A DNA stretch of 36,635 bases from Phycisphaeraceae bacterium. GTDB lineage: Bacteria; Planctomycetota; Phycisphaerae; Phycisphaerales; Zrk34. This document shows, in pieces, positions 25,865-33,844 of this stretch. Under the pieces are notes generated by a model that saw only the letters and a program-made list of their open reading frames with translations, ran no database searches and was not told the origin of the DNA. Where the stretch lies: contig JANQHK010000124.1 of assembly GCA_028282685.1 (NCBI GenBank), forward strand, positions 1 to 36,635. The letters run 5' to 3'. A program made the translations under genes and the position numbers. Position 1 is the stretch's first letter. Every line of letters begins with the position of its first letter.

Positions 25865-27223
25865 TCACGATTCGGGCTTCTGATTGCCCTTCAGCCATTC
25901 CAGAAACGCGGCGATGTGTTTTTCGTAACCGCGGTCGGTGGGGGTGTAATAGGTCTTGTCGACGCCGAGGTAGTCCTGGTCCACCCAACCGGTTTGCGAG
26001 TCGTGGGCGTATTCGTAGCCGGTGTGGCCGAGCTGCTTCGCTCCCTTGTAATGGGTGTCGCGCAGGTGTTTGGGAACGGGGACGGTGCGGTTGTTGCGCA
26101 CGTCGGACGAGGCGGACCAGATCGCCGTGGCCGAGGCGTTGGACTTGGGTGCGGTGGCCATGTAGATCGCGGCCTGGGCGAGCGTGAGCTGGCACTCGGG
26201 CAGGCCGATCCGCTCGGTGATTGTGTACGCCGACGCCGCCACCTGAATGGCGCGCGGGTCGGCGTTGCCGATGTCTTCGCTGGCCAAAATCGCGATCCGC
26301 CGCGCGATGAACAGCGGTTCCTCCCCGGCTTCGAGCATGCGCGCCAGCCAATAGACCGCGGCGTCGGGGTCCGATCCCCGCATCGATTTAATAAAAGCGG
26401 AAATCACATCGTAATGCGCATCGCCGGTCGGGTCGTAGTCGATGGCCTTACGCTGGATCGACTGCTGCGCGGCGTCGAGGTCGATGACGATGCGATCTGC
26501 CCCTTCGCCCCTCTGTCCCTTTGCCCCCTCGTCGCTTCCGCAACTGAGCACCGCGATCTCCAGCGCCGTCAATGCGCGTCGTGCATCGCCGTCGCATGCG
26601 GTGGCCCAGTGATCCAGCGCCGTTTCATCGATCTCAATGTTCAGCTTGCCGTAGCCGCGCTGCTCGTCGTCGATCGCCCGGCGAAGCAGCGTTTTGATAT
26701 CCGCTTCGGTGATCGGCTGAAACTGGAAAATCTGCGACCGGCTGATCAGCGGCGAGTTGACCGCGAAGAAAGGGTTCTCGGTGGTGGCGCCGATCAGCGT
26801 GATCGTGCCGCGCTCCACATCGCGCAGCAGCACATCCTGCTGGGCGCGGTTGAAGCGGTGGATCTCGTCGAGAAAGAGGATGGTCTTGCGCCCGCCGTTC
26901 GGATCGGTCAGACGTGCGACGGCCTGGTCGAGTATCTGCCGCACCTCTTTGACGCCGATGGCCGCGGCGTTGGCGCGCTCGAAGTGACGCCGGGTGTGTG
27001 CGGCGATGACTTCGGCGAGTGTGGTCTTGCCCGTCCCCGGCGGGCCGTAGAAGATCACGCTGGTCATGCGGTCGGCTTCGAGCATCCGTCGCAACAACTT
27101 GCCCGGGCCGAGAAACTGCTCCTGCCCGGCAAACTCATCCAGCGAACGGGGACGCATGCGCACCGCCAGGGGCTCGACCGCCCCGAGCATCTTGCCGCGT
27201 TGTTCGGCCCAGAGATCGCTCAT
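25865..27223 (-). CDS. rarA: Replication-associated recombination protein RarA (MgsA)
   Basis: A 452-residue AAA+ ATPase that acts at stalled replication forks and binds SSB. Motifs: LAVRMRPRSLDEFAGQEQFLG (19-39), Walker A GPPGTGKT (60-67), Walker B ILFLDEIH (115-122), sensor 1 LIGATTENP (143-151), and the MgsA C-terminal domain with DAHYDVISAFIKSMRGSDPDAAVYWLARML and LASEDIGNADP. The ending (HLRDTHYKGAKQLGHTGYEYAHD...) is typical. The ATG at 27223 is preferred because MSDLWAEQRG is the usual start; an upstream ATG at 27295 would overlap the previous gene. It begins ten bases after the glycosyltransferase stop, so it is probably cotranscribed. Confidence 0.96.
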   Translation of the reverse strand: MSDLWAEQRGKMLGAVEPLAVRMRPRSLDEFAGQEQFLGPGKLLRRMLEADRMTSVIFYGPPGTGKTTLAEVIAAHTRRHFERANAAAIGVKEVRQILDQAVARLTDPNGGRKTILFLDEIHRFNRAQQDVLLRDVERGTITLIGATTENPFFAVNSPLISRSQIFQFQPITEADIKTLLRRAIDDEQRGYGKLNIEIDETALDHWATACDGDARRALTALEIAVLSCGSDEGAKGQRGEGADRIVIDLDAAQQSIQRKAIDYDPTGDAHYDVISAFIKSMRGSDPDAAVYWLARMLEAGEEPLFIARRIAILASEDIGNADPRAIQVAASAYTITERIGLPECQLTLAQAAIYMATAPKSNASATAIWSASSDVRNNRTVPVPKHLRDTHYKGAKQLGHTGYEYAHDSQTGWVDQDYLGVDKTYYTPTDRGYEKHIAAFLEWLKGNQKPES

Positions 27224-27233
27224 GAACAATAGA

Positions 27234-28472
27234 CTAACAGGGGCGCCCGCGTTCGTGTATTTCCGCAGTTTGCCGGAGCAATTCTTCCAGCGCATCGACG
27301 TGCTTTTTCATGGTCAGGCGATCGTCCAATGCCGCCGTGGCGCGCATGCAGGCGGCGCGCTGGTCGGAATCGGACAAGTCGCGCATGGCGTTGACGAGTT
27401 GATCGACGTCTTCGGCGGAGTCGATCACGCGGCCTGCCGCGGCCGTGGTCGGCATCTCCGCATTATCGCCTCTCATGGGGCTGGCCCAGTCGGCCCGTCC
27501 CGTCGGATCGGTGATCCACTGCGAAGCGCCGTTATGTCGGGTGCTGATGGCCGGAGTGCCCATCGCCAGCGATTCCAGCACCACGCGCGAGCAGGGGTCG
27601 TACCACGTCGGCAGGACCGTCACGTCCGCTGCCAGGTAGAGCCGATCCATCCGGTGCGTGGGGCCGATCCAGCGCACATCCTCCGCCAGCCCGCGCTGCT
27701 CCATGAGTTCGATCCATTTGCGGTCCATCGAACCGGCGACGATCAGCTTCATATTCGCCGTGTTGTTGCGCAATTGCGCAAACGCTTCGATCAAGGGAAC
27801 CAGCCCCTTGAGTTTCGGATTCGCCGCGGCAAACAGGTACGCCGTGTCCCGCTCATCCAGACACAGGGCCCGGCGGGTCTGCTCGCGCAACACCGGGCGC
27901 TGCGCGCTGTCCGGCACGTCGATCGAAACGGCATTGGGGATGTGAGCGATCCGCCTGGTGGCCACGGCGTAATGCTGAATCAATTGATCGGAAACGTACT
28001 GACTGATGGCGGCCAGTTTGTGAGCGCGGTGGCTGTTGAGCGTCATCGGCTCAAACGCCAACTGCGCCAGATGTTTGGGATTGAGCGCGACGGTCAGTTC
28101 CTTCAGCCCCCGACTGACCGGAGTGCGGCGCAGCGCCACGTTACGACGCAGCGTCTCGCGTACGGTGCCGCTGCGCAGTTGCAGCACATCGGCCGGGACG
28201 GCGGTGGTCATGGAGATCGACGCATCGAATCCGCCGCGCTCCAGCCGGCGCATGGCCCAGCATCGAAAACGCCATAAACCCTGCGCTCCGCGCGTGCTCA
28301 TTCCCCCCTTGGCATCGTATTGCACGCCCTGGTCTTCCGGGCCGCGCACCCGGCTGGCCAGGATCGTCACCGCATGGCCGCGCTGCGCCAGCTCCACAGC
28401 GATCTGCCGGGTGGACCGTTCGTTGCCGCCGGCAGCCGGATCGTAACGTTCGATGACGATGGCGATTTTCAT
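27234..28472 (-). CDS. GT4-family glycosyltransferase
   Basis: A 412-residue GT-B glycosyltransferase of family 4, similar in style to LPS core transferases such as WaaG. It starts MKIAIVIERYDPAAGGNERSTRQIAVELAQRGH, with the glycine loop of the N-domain. The C-domain carries YLFAAANPKLKGLVPLIEAFAQL, VRWIGPTHRMDRLYLAADVTVLPTWYDPCSRVVLESLAMGTPAISTRHNGASQWI, which includes the sugar-nucleotide-binding E-x7-E type region. The ATG at 28472 overlaps the stop of the heptosyltransferase gene (ATGA), so the two are coupled. It probably extends LPS core or a similar envelope glycan; donor and acceptor are unknown. Confidence 0.92.
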   Translation of the reverse strand: MKIAIVIERYDPAAGGNERSTRQIAVELAQRGHAVTILASRVRGPEDQGVQYDAKGGMSTRGAQGLWRFRCWAMRRLERGGFDASISMTTAVPADVLQLRSGTVRETLRRNVALRRTPVSRGLKELTVALNPKHLAQLAFEPMTLNSHRAHKLAAISQYVSDQLIQHYAVATRRIAHIPNAVSIDVPDSAQRPVLREQTRRALCLDERDTAYLFAAANPKLKGLVPLIEAFAQLRNNTANMKLIVAGSMDRKWIELMEQRGLAEDVRWIGPTHRMDRLYLAADVTVLPTWYDPCSRVVLESLAMGTPAISTRHNGASQWITDPTGRADWASPMRGDNAEMPTTAAAGRVIDSAEDVDQLVNAMRDLSDSDQRAACMRATAALDDRLTMKKHVDALEELLRQTAEIHERGRPC

Positions 28473-29506
28473 CGAGCGTCCTCCAGCAGGCGCACCGCGG
28501 CGTCGCACACCATGTCGGTGGTCATTTGCGTCATGCAGCGGTGATCGAGCGGGCAGACCTTGAGCTGGCACGGGCCGCAATCCACGTCGATCTGCAATTC
28601 AATTTCGCGCTCGCAGTCGATGGTGGTCCAGCGCGGATCGGTCGGGCCGAAGATCGTGACCACCGGTACGCCCAGCGCCGCGGCGATATGGCGCGGGCCG
28701 GTGTCGTTGGTGATCATCAGGTCACATCGACGGATCACGCTTTTCAGCAGTGTCAGGTTATTGCCGAGGCGCGGCAGGTCGATCAACTCGTGACGCGCCG
28801 CCTGGTGCACCCGGTCGAGGATGGCGCGCTCCGCCGGGCTGCCGTTGAGCAGGATGTGAGCGCCGTGTTGATCGATCAACCGGTCGGCGGTTTCGGCGAA
28901 GCGCTCGGGCAGCCAGAGTTTCGCCGCACCGTATTTCGCCCCGGGATTGAGAAGAACGATCGGACGATCGAAATCGATACCGGACTCGCGCAGCATGCGC
29001 TCGGCCTGTTGATCGTGCTCCGGGCGCGTGAACAATTCCATGCGCGGATCGGTCGGCTCGGCGCCGAGTCGCCGGGCGATATCGAGATAGTAGCGCAGCG
29101 TGGGGGTAGGGATGTATTTGCCGTTTTCACGTAATGGAGTCAGGCGATCGGTCAGCATCCACCCGCGTCCGTCGCGCGCGTAGCCGATGCGGCGCTTCGC
29201 TCGGCCGAGAAATGCCATCAGGGCTGTGCGGAAACTGTTGGGCAGCAGGACGGCCAGATCGTAGCGTTCGCCCCGGATGGTCGCCGCCTGCTTCAACCCG
29301 CCGCCGTCGGTCGCGACGATGGCGTCCACCCACGGGCAGGCGTCGATGATCGGCCGGATGTATGGCTTGGCCAGGGCGTCGATCCGTGCCTGCCGATAGT
29401 GCGCGCGCAGGGCGCGCAGCGTCGGCGTGGCCATCACCGCATCGCCCACCCAGGAGGGCATGACGACCAGGATGCGCTGCGGGTTGTCTGTCGGGGGACT
29501 CGCCAT
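28469..29506 (-). CDS. GT9-family heptosyltransferase (WaaF/WaaC-like)
   Basis: A 345-residue GT-B enzyme of family 9, which transfers L-glycero-D-manno-heptose from ADP-heptose to LPS core. Visible marks: RILVVMPSWVGDAVMATPTLRALR (11-34), LLNPGAKYGAAKLWLPERFAETADRL in the middle, and the ADP-heptose site DLMITNDTGPRHIAAALGVPVVTIFGPTDPRW near 255-290. A C-terminal set of cysteines (CGPC...CPLDHRC) is common in WaaF relatives. It is upstream of the GT4 gene with a four-base overlap. With the GmhB-like gene behind it this forms an ADP-heptose/LPS-core group, implying an LPS-like outer membrane. Confidence 0.93.
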   Translation of the reverse strand: MASPPTDNPQRILVVMPSWVGDAVMATPTLRALRAHYRQARIDALAKPYIRPIIDACPWVDAIVATDGGGLKQAATIRGERYDLAVLLPNSFRTALMAFLGRAKRRIGYARDGRGWMLTDRLTPLRENGKYIPTPTLRYYLDIARRLGAEPTDPRMELFTRPEHDQQAERMLRESGIDFDRPIVLLNPGAKYGAAKLWLPERFAETADRLIDQHGAHILLNGSPAERAILDRVHQAARHELIDLPRLGNNLTLLKSVIRRCDLMITNDTGPRHIAAALGVPVVTIFGPTDPRWTTIDCEREIELQIDVDCGPCQLKVCPLDHRCMTQMTTDMVCDAAVRLLEDAR

Positions 29507-29514
29507 GAAGTTCG

Positions 29515-29599
29515 TTCACCACGGAGATTACTGGGAACATGGAGTATTTCAATTTTACACGAACCGTTTTCTCCGTGTTCTCTGTGCTCTTTGTGGTGA
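29515..29599. repeat. Dispersed-repeat-like sequence between heptosyltransferase and gmhB-like genes
   Basis: The gap holds TTCACCACGGAGA (29515-29527) and, inverted, TCTCCGTGTTCTCTGTGC followed by TCTTTGTGGTGA (29570-29599). It resembles the ACCACGGAG / CTCTGTGG repeats often seen between genes in environmental bacteria. It touches the 3' end of the gmhB-like gene. No gene fits in this gap. Confidence 0.45.
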
Positions 29600-29600
29600 G

Positions 29601-30755
29601 TTATCTGTGCCCGTGCAGGATCAGCATGGCGATCACAAACAATTGCCCGAGCACCGCGCCCGTCAGCCAGGCCATCATGCTGTCATGCGAGCCGGACATG
29701 AACAAACCCACCAGCGCCGTGGCGATCACCAATGGCTGGGCGATGCCCAGTCCCAGCAACTTGTAGCTGCTCCACTCGGCGAACTCGACATCCTGCCTCT
29801 TCAATTGGCGGTAGACCTGCTCCAACAGGCGTTCGGTGTTGCTGCGGGGTTCTTCGGTCGGCTCGTCGGGTAGCGAACTTGCCTTGGGCGGAACCGGTGA
29901 TTGCGGCGCGGGCGCGGGTATGGACGCAGTCGGTTGCTCGGGTATCGCATCAGGCGACGGCTCGGCAGCTACGGGCGCCGATTCAACGGGTGGAGATTCA
30001 CCCGCCGTCTCCGCCTGCCCCTCCGCATCGGGCTCTGCATGGGGTTGAATTTCCCACGGCTTGAACGGCCGGGAAGCACGCTGCGCCGGCGCTTTGGCTC
30101 CGGTATGACGTGATTGGCCCAAGTTCTGCCTGGCAGGATACGTCTGGCGCGGCGTGGAAGCGCGTCCCGCCGTTTCACCGGGCAGTTGACGTGGATGCTG
30201 CGCGATCAGGCGCGCCGATTCGATCAGGTTGCGCGCGATGAAATCCGGCTGGATATCCGCGCCCTGCGTCATCTTCATCGCCTCGGTCGCTTCGGCGAGC
30301 AGGACCGTCTGCACGCCCGCCGCGCTGCCCGCTTCGATATCGCGCATCTGGTCGCCCACCACCCAGCACTCCGACAGGTCCAGCTTCAAATCCTCCGCGG
30401 CCTGGAGCAACATGCCCGGTTGCGGTTTGCGCCACGGGTGCTCGCGCCGGTAGCCGGGCACCGTGCCGTCCGGATGAAACGGACAGTAATAGAACCGTTC
30501 GATCACCGCGCCGTTGGCGGACTTGTGCAGCAGTTCGGCGATTCGCTGGTTGGTCGCTTTGACGTCCTTTTCGGTGAACGCTCCGCGCGCCACACCGCCC
30601 TGGTTGCTGATGACCACGACCAGGTACCCCAAGCCGCGCATCGACGCGATGGCGCTGGCTGCGCCCTGGATGAGCTTGACCCGGGCCGGATCGCCGAGGT
30701 CGCCGTCGTTGACGATGATCGTGTTGTCGCGGTCGAGGAAGATCGCGCGTTTCAT
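29601..30755 (-). CDS. GmhB-like HAD phosphatase fused to a C-terminal membrane anchor
   Basis: A 384-residue protein. Residues 1-185 are a HAD phosphatase of the GmhB/histidinol-phosphatase type, which removes a phosphate from heptose-1,7-bisphosphate: motif I DRDNT with Asp8 and Asp10, motif II SNQGG (50-54), Lys110 and motif III GDQMRD (134-139). The zinc site of GmhB is only partly kept: Cys91 remains, but the positions that align with the other ligands are Phe93, His106 and Trp108. Residues 190-305 are a Pro/Ala/Glu linker, then a short helix and two membrane segments (about 332-352 and 360-381). GmhB is normally about 190 residues and soluble, so the anchor is unusual. Located behind the heptosyltransferase, consistent with heptose synthesis. 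Confidence 0.85.
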   Translation of the reverse strand: MKRAIFLDRDNTIIVNDGDLGDPARVKLIQGAASAIASMRGLGYLVVVISNQGGVARGAFTEKDVKATNQRIAELLHKSANGAVIERFYYCPFHPDGTVPGYRREHPWRKPQPGMLLQAAEDLKLDLSECWVVGDQMRDIEAGSAAGVQTVLLAEATEAMKMTQGADIQPDFIARNLIESARLIAQHPRQLPGETAGRASTPRQTYPARQNLGQSRHTGAKAPAQRASRPFKPWEIQPHAEPDAEGQAETAGESPPVESAPVAAEPSPDAIPEQPTASIPAPAPQSPVPPKASSLPDEPTEEPRSNTERLLEQVYRQLKRQDVEFAEWSSYKLLGLGIAQPLVIATALVGLFMSGSHDSMMAWLTGAVLGQLFVIAMLILHGHR

Positions 30756-30774
30756 GGGCGGCGCTCCGGCAATT

Positions 30775-31869
30775 TCAAACCCTTAGCATATCCGCAGTAA
30801 ACGGCGCGGCCAAGGCAACCCCTTTCACCGCCAAGGCGCAAAGAATCGCAAAGGACGCGAAAGTTTGCTGGTTGCCAGATCGGTTCAGGGAGCTAAATAA
30901 TTGCTCTGAAGAACTTGCCACTTGGCCGGAGTCATTTCCCATCGGCAGCGTGTTAAACGAAGCCAATCCCGCATGAATTCCTTTCAGGGCATGCTCCAGA
31001 TTTTCGACGGCGGGATCGTGGTAACCAACCCCTGCATCCTCGTAAGCCGGCAGCCCCAGCAGGACCTGCGTATCGTCCGACCACTCGATGACCTCCACGG
31101 TCCATTGCTTCATCAGGTTGGTGTAAAGCTTTGGATATGTCAGCGCGGTGTCGTACATCATCACGACCATCTGATCGCATCGCTGGGCCACCGCGCGGAA
31201 ATACGCTTCCTCCCAATGCACCTCATCGCACCGGTGCCAGATCGTCGGCGGGGGATAGGCCGCGATGGAAAGAAGCTTGTCCCGGGGTAGAGCGGAGCAC
31301 AATTCCTCCAGCAGAACGAGGAAATCGGGATTCCCGCTGGGCAGTGGTTCGATGTTGATATGGATGCCGGCCAGGCGGGGGTGGCGATTGAGCAGTTGAA
31401 CGATCGAATCGATGAAACGCTGGCGCCAAACGGCGTCTTCCGGATGACAGTGATTGCCCAGCACGCCGCCGACCCAGGGCATCACACGCATCCCTTCAAA
31501 CACATCGAGAAACCGTTGCGTCTGTTCGTCGTTCACGCGGTCGATCCTGCCGCCCGATTCGCATGGGCACAGATGCGGGTAGACATCGACCATGTGATGC
31601 TCGGTCAGTTCGGCTTTCAGGTCTGCAATTTTCTGCGGGTCGTGGAAGTCGGCCGCGTCTTTTTCGTAACGTTTGAACCAGATGCCATGCCCAAGCCAGC
31701 CGTGACTGATCCAGAGCCCGTTGGATTTCAGATCGTGTCGCCCATCCGTGATGGTCATTCCCGGTGACCATAGCGAATAGGTGATCCCCAATATGCCGGC
31801 TACAAGGATCAACAGGCAGACAATCCGCCCCAATGACTTGATAATCTTTTTGCCAAGCCCGATGTTCAT
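30775..31869 (-). CDS. GH18-like glycosidase-fold protein, 3' end frameshifted
   Basis: A 364-residue protein with an N-terminal membrane anchor (about 14-33) and a TIM-barrel-like body: GLWISHGWLG, MRVMPWVGG, HPRLAGIHINIEPLPSGNPDFLVLLEEL (164-190), CDQMVVMMYDTALTYP (231-246) and VLLGLPAYEDAGVGYHDP (269-286). This order of strands recalls GH18-type proteins; the classical DxxDxDxE is replaced by INIEPL, so activity is uncertain. After residue about 309 the frame becomes unlike protein and runs into repeat-like DNA. In another frame (30944-30885) the sequence reads RWEMTPAKWQVLQSNYLAP then stop, which fits the expected last strand and helix. The gene therefore appears to have lost frame near 30945, possibly with a small deletion. 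It may be a recent pseudogene or have a changed C-terminus. Confidence 0.7.
   Translation of the reverse strand: MNIGLGKKIIKSLGRIVCLLILVAGILGITYSLWSPGMTITDGRHDLKSNGLWISHGWLGHGIWFKRYEKDAADFHDPQKIADLKAELTEHHMVDVYPHLCPCESGGRIDRVNDEQTQRFLDVFEGMRVMPWVGGVLGNHCHPEDAVWRQRFIDSIVQLLNRHPRLAGIHINIEPLPSGNPDFLVLLEELCSALPRDKLLSIAAYPPPTIWHRCDEVHWEEAYFRAVAQRCDQMVVMMYDTALTYPKLYTNLMKQWTVEVIEWSDDTQVLLGLPAYEDAGVGYHDPAVENLEHALKGIHAGLASFNTLPMGNDSGQVASSSEQLFSSLNRSGNQQTFASFAILCALAVKGVALAAPFTADMLRV
30824..30863. repeat. GCAAAG/ACGCGAAAG-type dispersed-repeat-like stretch
   Basis: TTCACCGCCAAGGCGCAAAG, then ATCGCAAAGGACGCGAAAG. Such strings recur between genes in many environmental genomes. Here it lies just past the probable original stop codon (30887-30885) of the glycosidase-like gene, and is read through by its shifted frame. 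This supports the idea that the stretch was once intergenic. Confidence 0.4.
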
Positions 31870-31873
31870 TTCG

Positions 31874-31905
31874 GATCAACCGATTAACGGATCAACGGAT
31901 TAACG
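31874..31905 (-). repeat. Four tandem 8-bp units at the 3' end of folA
   Basis: On the minus strand the units read CGTTAATC, CGTTGATC, CGTTAATC, GGTTGATC. The first unit supplies the folA stop codon (TAA at 31902-31900). They match the octamer family after cydB (23729-23760), in the same orientation relative to the upstream gene. Confidence 0.75.
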
Positions 31906-32394
31906 ATTCCGCTTGAAATGCTTGAAGGTAAAAGCGTACTCGTGCTTCTCATCGGCGGGGTGGTGTTCTTCGTCGATCAGGCGCCATTGCGAGGGGTCGA
32001 ACTCGGGAAAGAACGCATCGCCTTCGATCTTCGCATGCACGACGGTCAGGTGGATTTCATCGGCATGGGGCAGGGCCTGGGTGTAGATTTCCCCGCCGCC
32101 GCCGATCAGGACTTCATGGACGCCGTGCTCGTCGCACCAGCGCAGCGCTTCTTCCAGCGAATGCGCGACGATGCAATCGGACCGATTGTAATCGGCGCGG
32201 CGCGTGATCACGATGCTCGTGCGGTCCGGCAGAGGATGGCCGGGCGATTCAAAGGTTTTGCGCCCCATGACCAGGTGCTTGCCGACGGTCATGCGCTTGA
32301 AGAACCTCAGATCATCCGGCAAGCGCCAGGGCAGGTTGCCTTCGCGCCCGATCACGCGGTTTTCGCTCATCGCGGCAATGAGGGTAATGGTCAT
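31900..32394 (-). CDS. folA: Dihydrofolate reductase
   Basis: A 164-residue enzyme that reduces dihydrofolate to tetrahydrofolate with NADPH. Marks: [33 protein letters not shown] with the PW loop and Asp27-type acid, [11 protein letters not shown] with the nucleotide-binding GRKT, IVITR, and the [14 protein letters not shown] motif. Length is normal. Its ATG overlaps the thyA stop (ATGA at 32391-32394), so the two genes are coupled. The pairing is functional: ThyA makes dihydrofolate and FolA recycles it. The last codon and stop are provided by the octamer array. Confidence 0.97.
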   Translation of the reverse strand: MTITLIAAMSENRVIGREGNLPWRLPDDLRFFKRMTVGKHLVMGRKTFESPGHPLPDRTSIVITRRADYNRSDCIVAHSLEEALRWCDEHGVHEVLIGGGGEIYTQALPHADEIHLTVVHAKIEGDAFFPEFDPSQWRLIDEEHHPADEKHEYAFTFKHFKRNR

Positions 32395-33185
32395 ACCGCC
32401 ACCGGCGCCTTGATGTGGGGATGGGGATCGTAGTTTTCCAGTGTGAAATCATCGTATTGGAAACCGAAGATGTCTTTGACATCGGGGTTGATGCGCATGG
32501 TGGGCAGGGGCCGGGGCTGACGCGACAGTTGCAGGCGGGTCTGGTCGAGGTGATTGAGGTAAAGATGCGCATCGCCGAACGTGTGGATGTATTCGCCCGG
32601 CTCCAGTCCGGTGACTTGCGCGACCATCATGGCCAGCAGGGCGTAACTGGCGATGTTGAACGGCACGCCGAGAAAGAGATCGGCGCTGCGCTGGTACAAC
32701 TGGCAACTGAGTCGGCCTTGCGCGACATAGAACTGAAACAGCATGTGGCACGGCGGCAGGGCCATGCGATCCACATCGGCCACGTTCCATGCGCTGACGA
32801 TCAGTCGGCGGGAATCGGGATCGGTTCCGATGCGTGCGATGAGGTTGGCGATCTGATCGATCTTGCCGCCGTCGGGCGTTGGCCAACTGCGCCACTGGCG
32901 GCCGTACACCGGGCCGAGTTCGCCGTTTTCATCGGCCCATTCGTCCCAGATGGTCACGTTGTTTTCGTGCAGGTATCGGATGTTCGTATCGCCGCGCAGG
33001 AACCAGAGCAATTCGTGGATGATCGAACGCAGGTGCAGCTTTTTGGTGGTCACGCAGGGAAACCCGGCCGACAGGTCGAAGCGCATCTGGTAGCCGAAGG
33101 TGGAAAGCGTGCCGGTGCCGGTGCGATCGTCCTTGCGGACGCCGTGGTCGAGCACGTGCTGGAGCAGATCGAGGTATTGCCGCAT
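32391..33185 (-). CDS. thyA: Thymidylate synthase
   Basis: A 264-residue enzyme, the same length as E. coli ThyA, making dTMP from dUMP with methylene-THF. Marks: [40 protein letters not shown], the catalytic [13 protein letters not shown] with Cys, [23 protein letters not shown], and HLYLNHLDQ. It precedes folA with a four-base overlap, a classical folate/dTMP unit. It lies about 70 bases downstream of hslV on the same strand and may be cotranscribed or separated by the hairpin at 33207-33224. Confidence 0.98.
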   Translation of the reverse strand: MRQYLDLLQHVLDHGVRKDDRTGTGTLSTFGYQMRFDLSAGFPCVTTKKLHLRSIIHELLWFLRGDTNIRYLHENNVTIWDEWADENGELGPVYGRQWRSWPTPDGGKIDQIANLIARIGTDPDSRRLIVSAWNVADVDRMALPPCHMLFQFYVAQGRLSCQLYQRSADLFLGVPFNIASYALLAMMVAQVTGLEPGEYIHTFGDAHLYLNHLDQTRLQLSRQPRPLPTMRINPDVKDIFGFQYDDFTLENYDPHPHIKAPVAV

Positions 33186-33206
33186 GGGGGTATTGTAGGA
33201 TTTAGC

Positions 33207-33224
33207 CGCGTCGTGGGCGACGCG
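33207..33224. repeat. Hairpin between hslV and thyA
   Basis: CGCGTCG pairs with CGACGCG around the loop TGGG (7-bp perfect stem). There is no T-run on the minus strand after it, so it is a weak terminator candidate at best. Confidence 0.35.
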
Positions 33225-33256
33225 AAAAGCGCGGCACCAGCACCGCGGTTAAATGA

Positions 33257-33802
33257 TCACAAGGTTTCGAGGGTAATCTTGTCGTTGGAATAGACGCACA
33301 ATTCCCCGGCGATGCCCAACGCCTCGCGCACGATCTGTTCGGCGTTGAGCGTGGTATGGCGGAGCATGGCGCGGGCGGCGGCGGTGGCGTAGGCCCCGCC
33401 CGAGCCGATCCCGATGACGCCCTCGGCCGGTTCGATCACATCGCCCTGGCCGCTGAGCAGCAACGAGGTGTTCGCATCGCTGACGATCATCAATGCCTCC
33501 AACCGACGCAGCAGCCGGTCGGTGCGCCACAGCTTGGCCAGTTCGATCGCGGCGCGCTTCAGGTTGCCCGGCGAATCCTTCAGCTTGGTTTCAAAGCGTT
33601 CGAGCAATGCAAAGGCATCGGCCGCGGAGCCGGCGAAACCGCACAGCACCGGCTGGCCGTTGACCGGTTCGAGGCGACGGATTTTCACGGCGTCGGCTTT
33701 GGCCACCACGTCGTTCATCGTCACCTGGCCGTCACCGCCCAGCGCCACCTGCCCGTCGCGGCGCACGCAGAGAATCGTTGTGGAGCGGATGGTTGGTTTC
33801 AT
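33257..33802 (-). CDS. hslV: HslV (ClpQ) proteasome-like peptidase subunit
   Basis: A 181-residue N-terminal-nucleophile peptidase that forms the dodecameric chamber of the HslUV protease. The start at 33802 gives MKPTIRS followed by [21 protein letters not shown]. Alignment with E. coli HslV places the catalytic Thr at residue 8 after a seven-residue propeptide, where E. coli has only Met. Other marks are [36 protein letters not shown] and [16 protein letters not shown]. An in-frame upstream start at 33838 is less likely. The partner ATPase gene hslU is not adjacent: the neighbours are thyA and an RND pump. hslV and hslU are neighbours in many genomes. Confidence 0.95.
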   Translation of the reverse strand: MKPTIRSTTILCVRRDGQVALGGDGQVTMNDVVAKADAVKIRRLEPVNGQPVLCGFAGSAADAFALLERFETKLKDSPGNLKRAAIELAKLWRTDRLLRRLEALMIVSDANTSLLLSGQGDVIEPAEGVIGIGSGGAYATAAARAMLRHTTLNAEQIVREALGIAGELCVYSNDKITLETL

Positions 33803-33844
33803 GGCGATATCGTAACCCGGAAAGCGATCCGGCACCAAGCGGAT

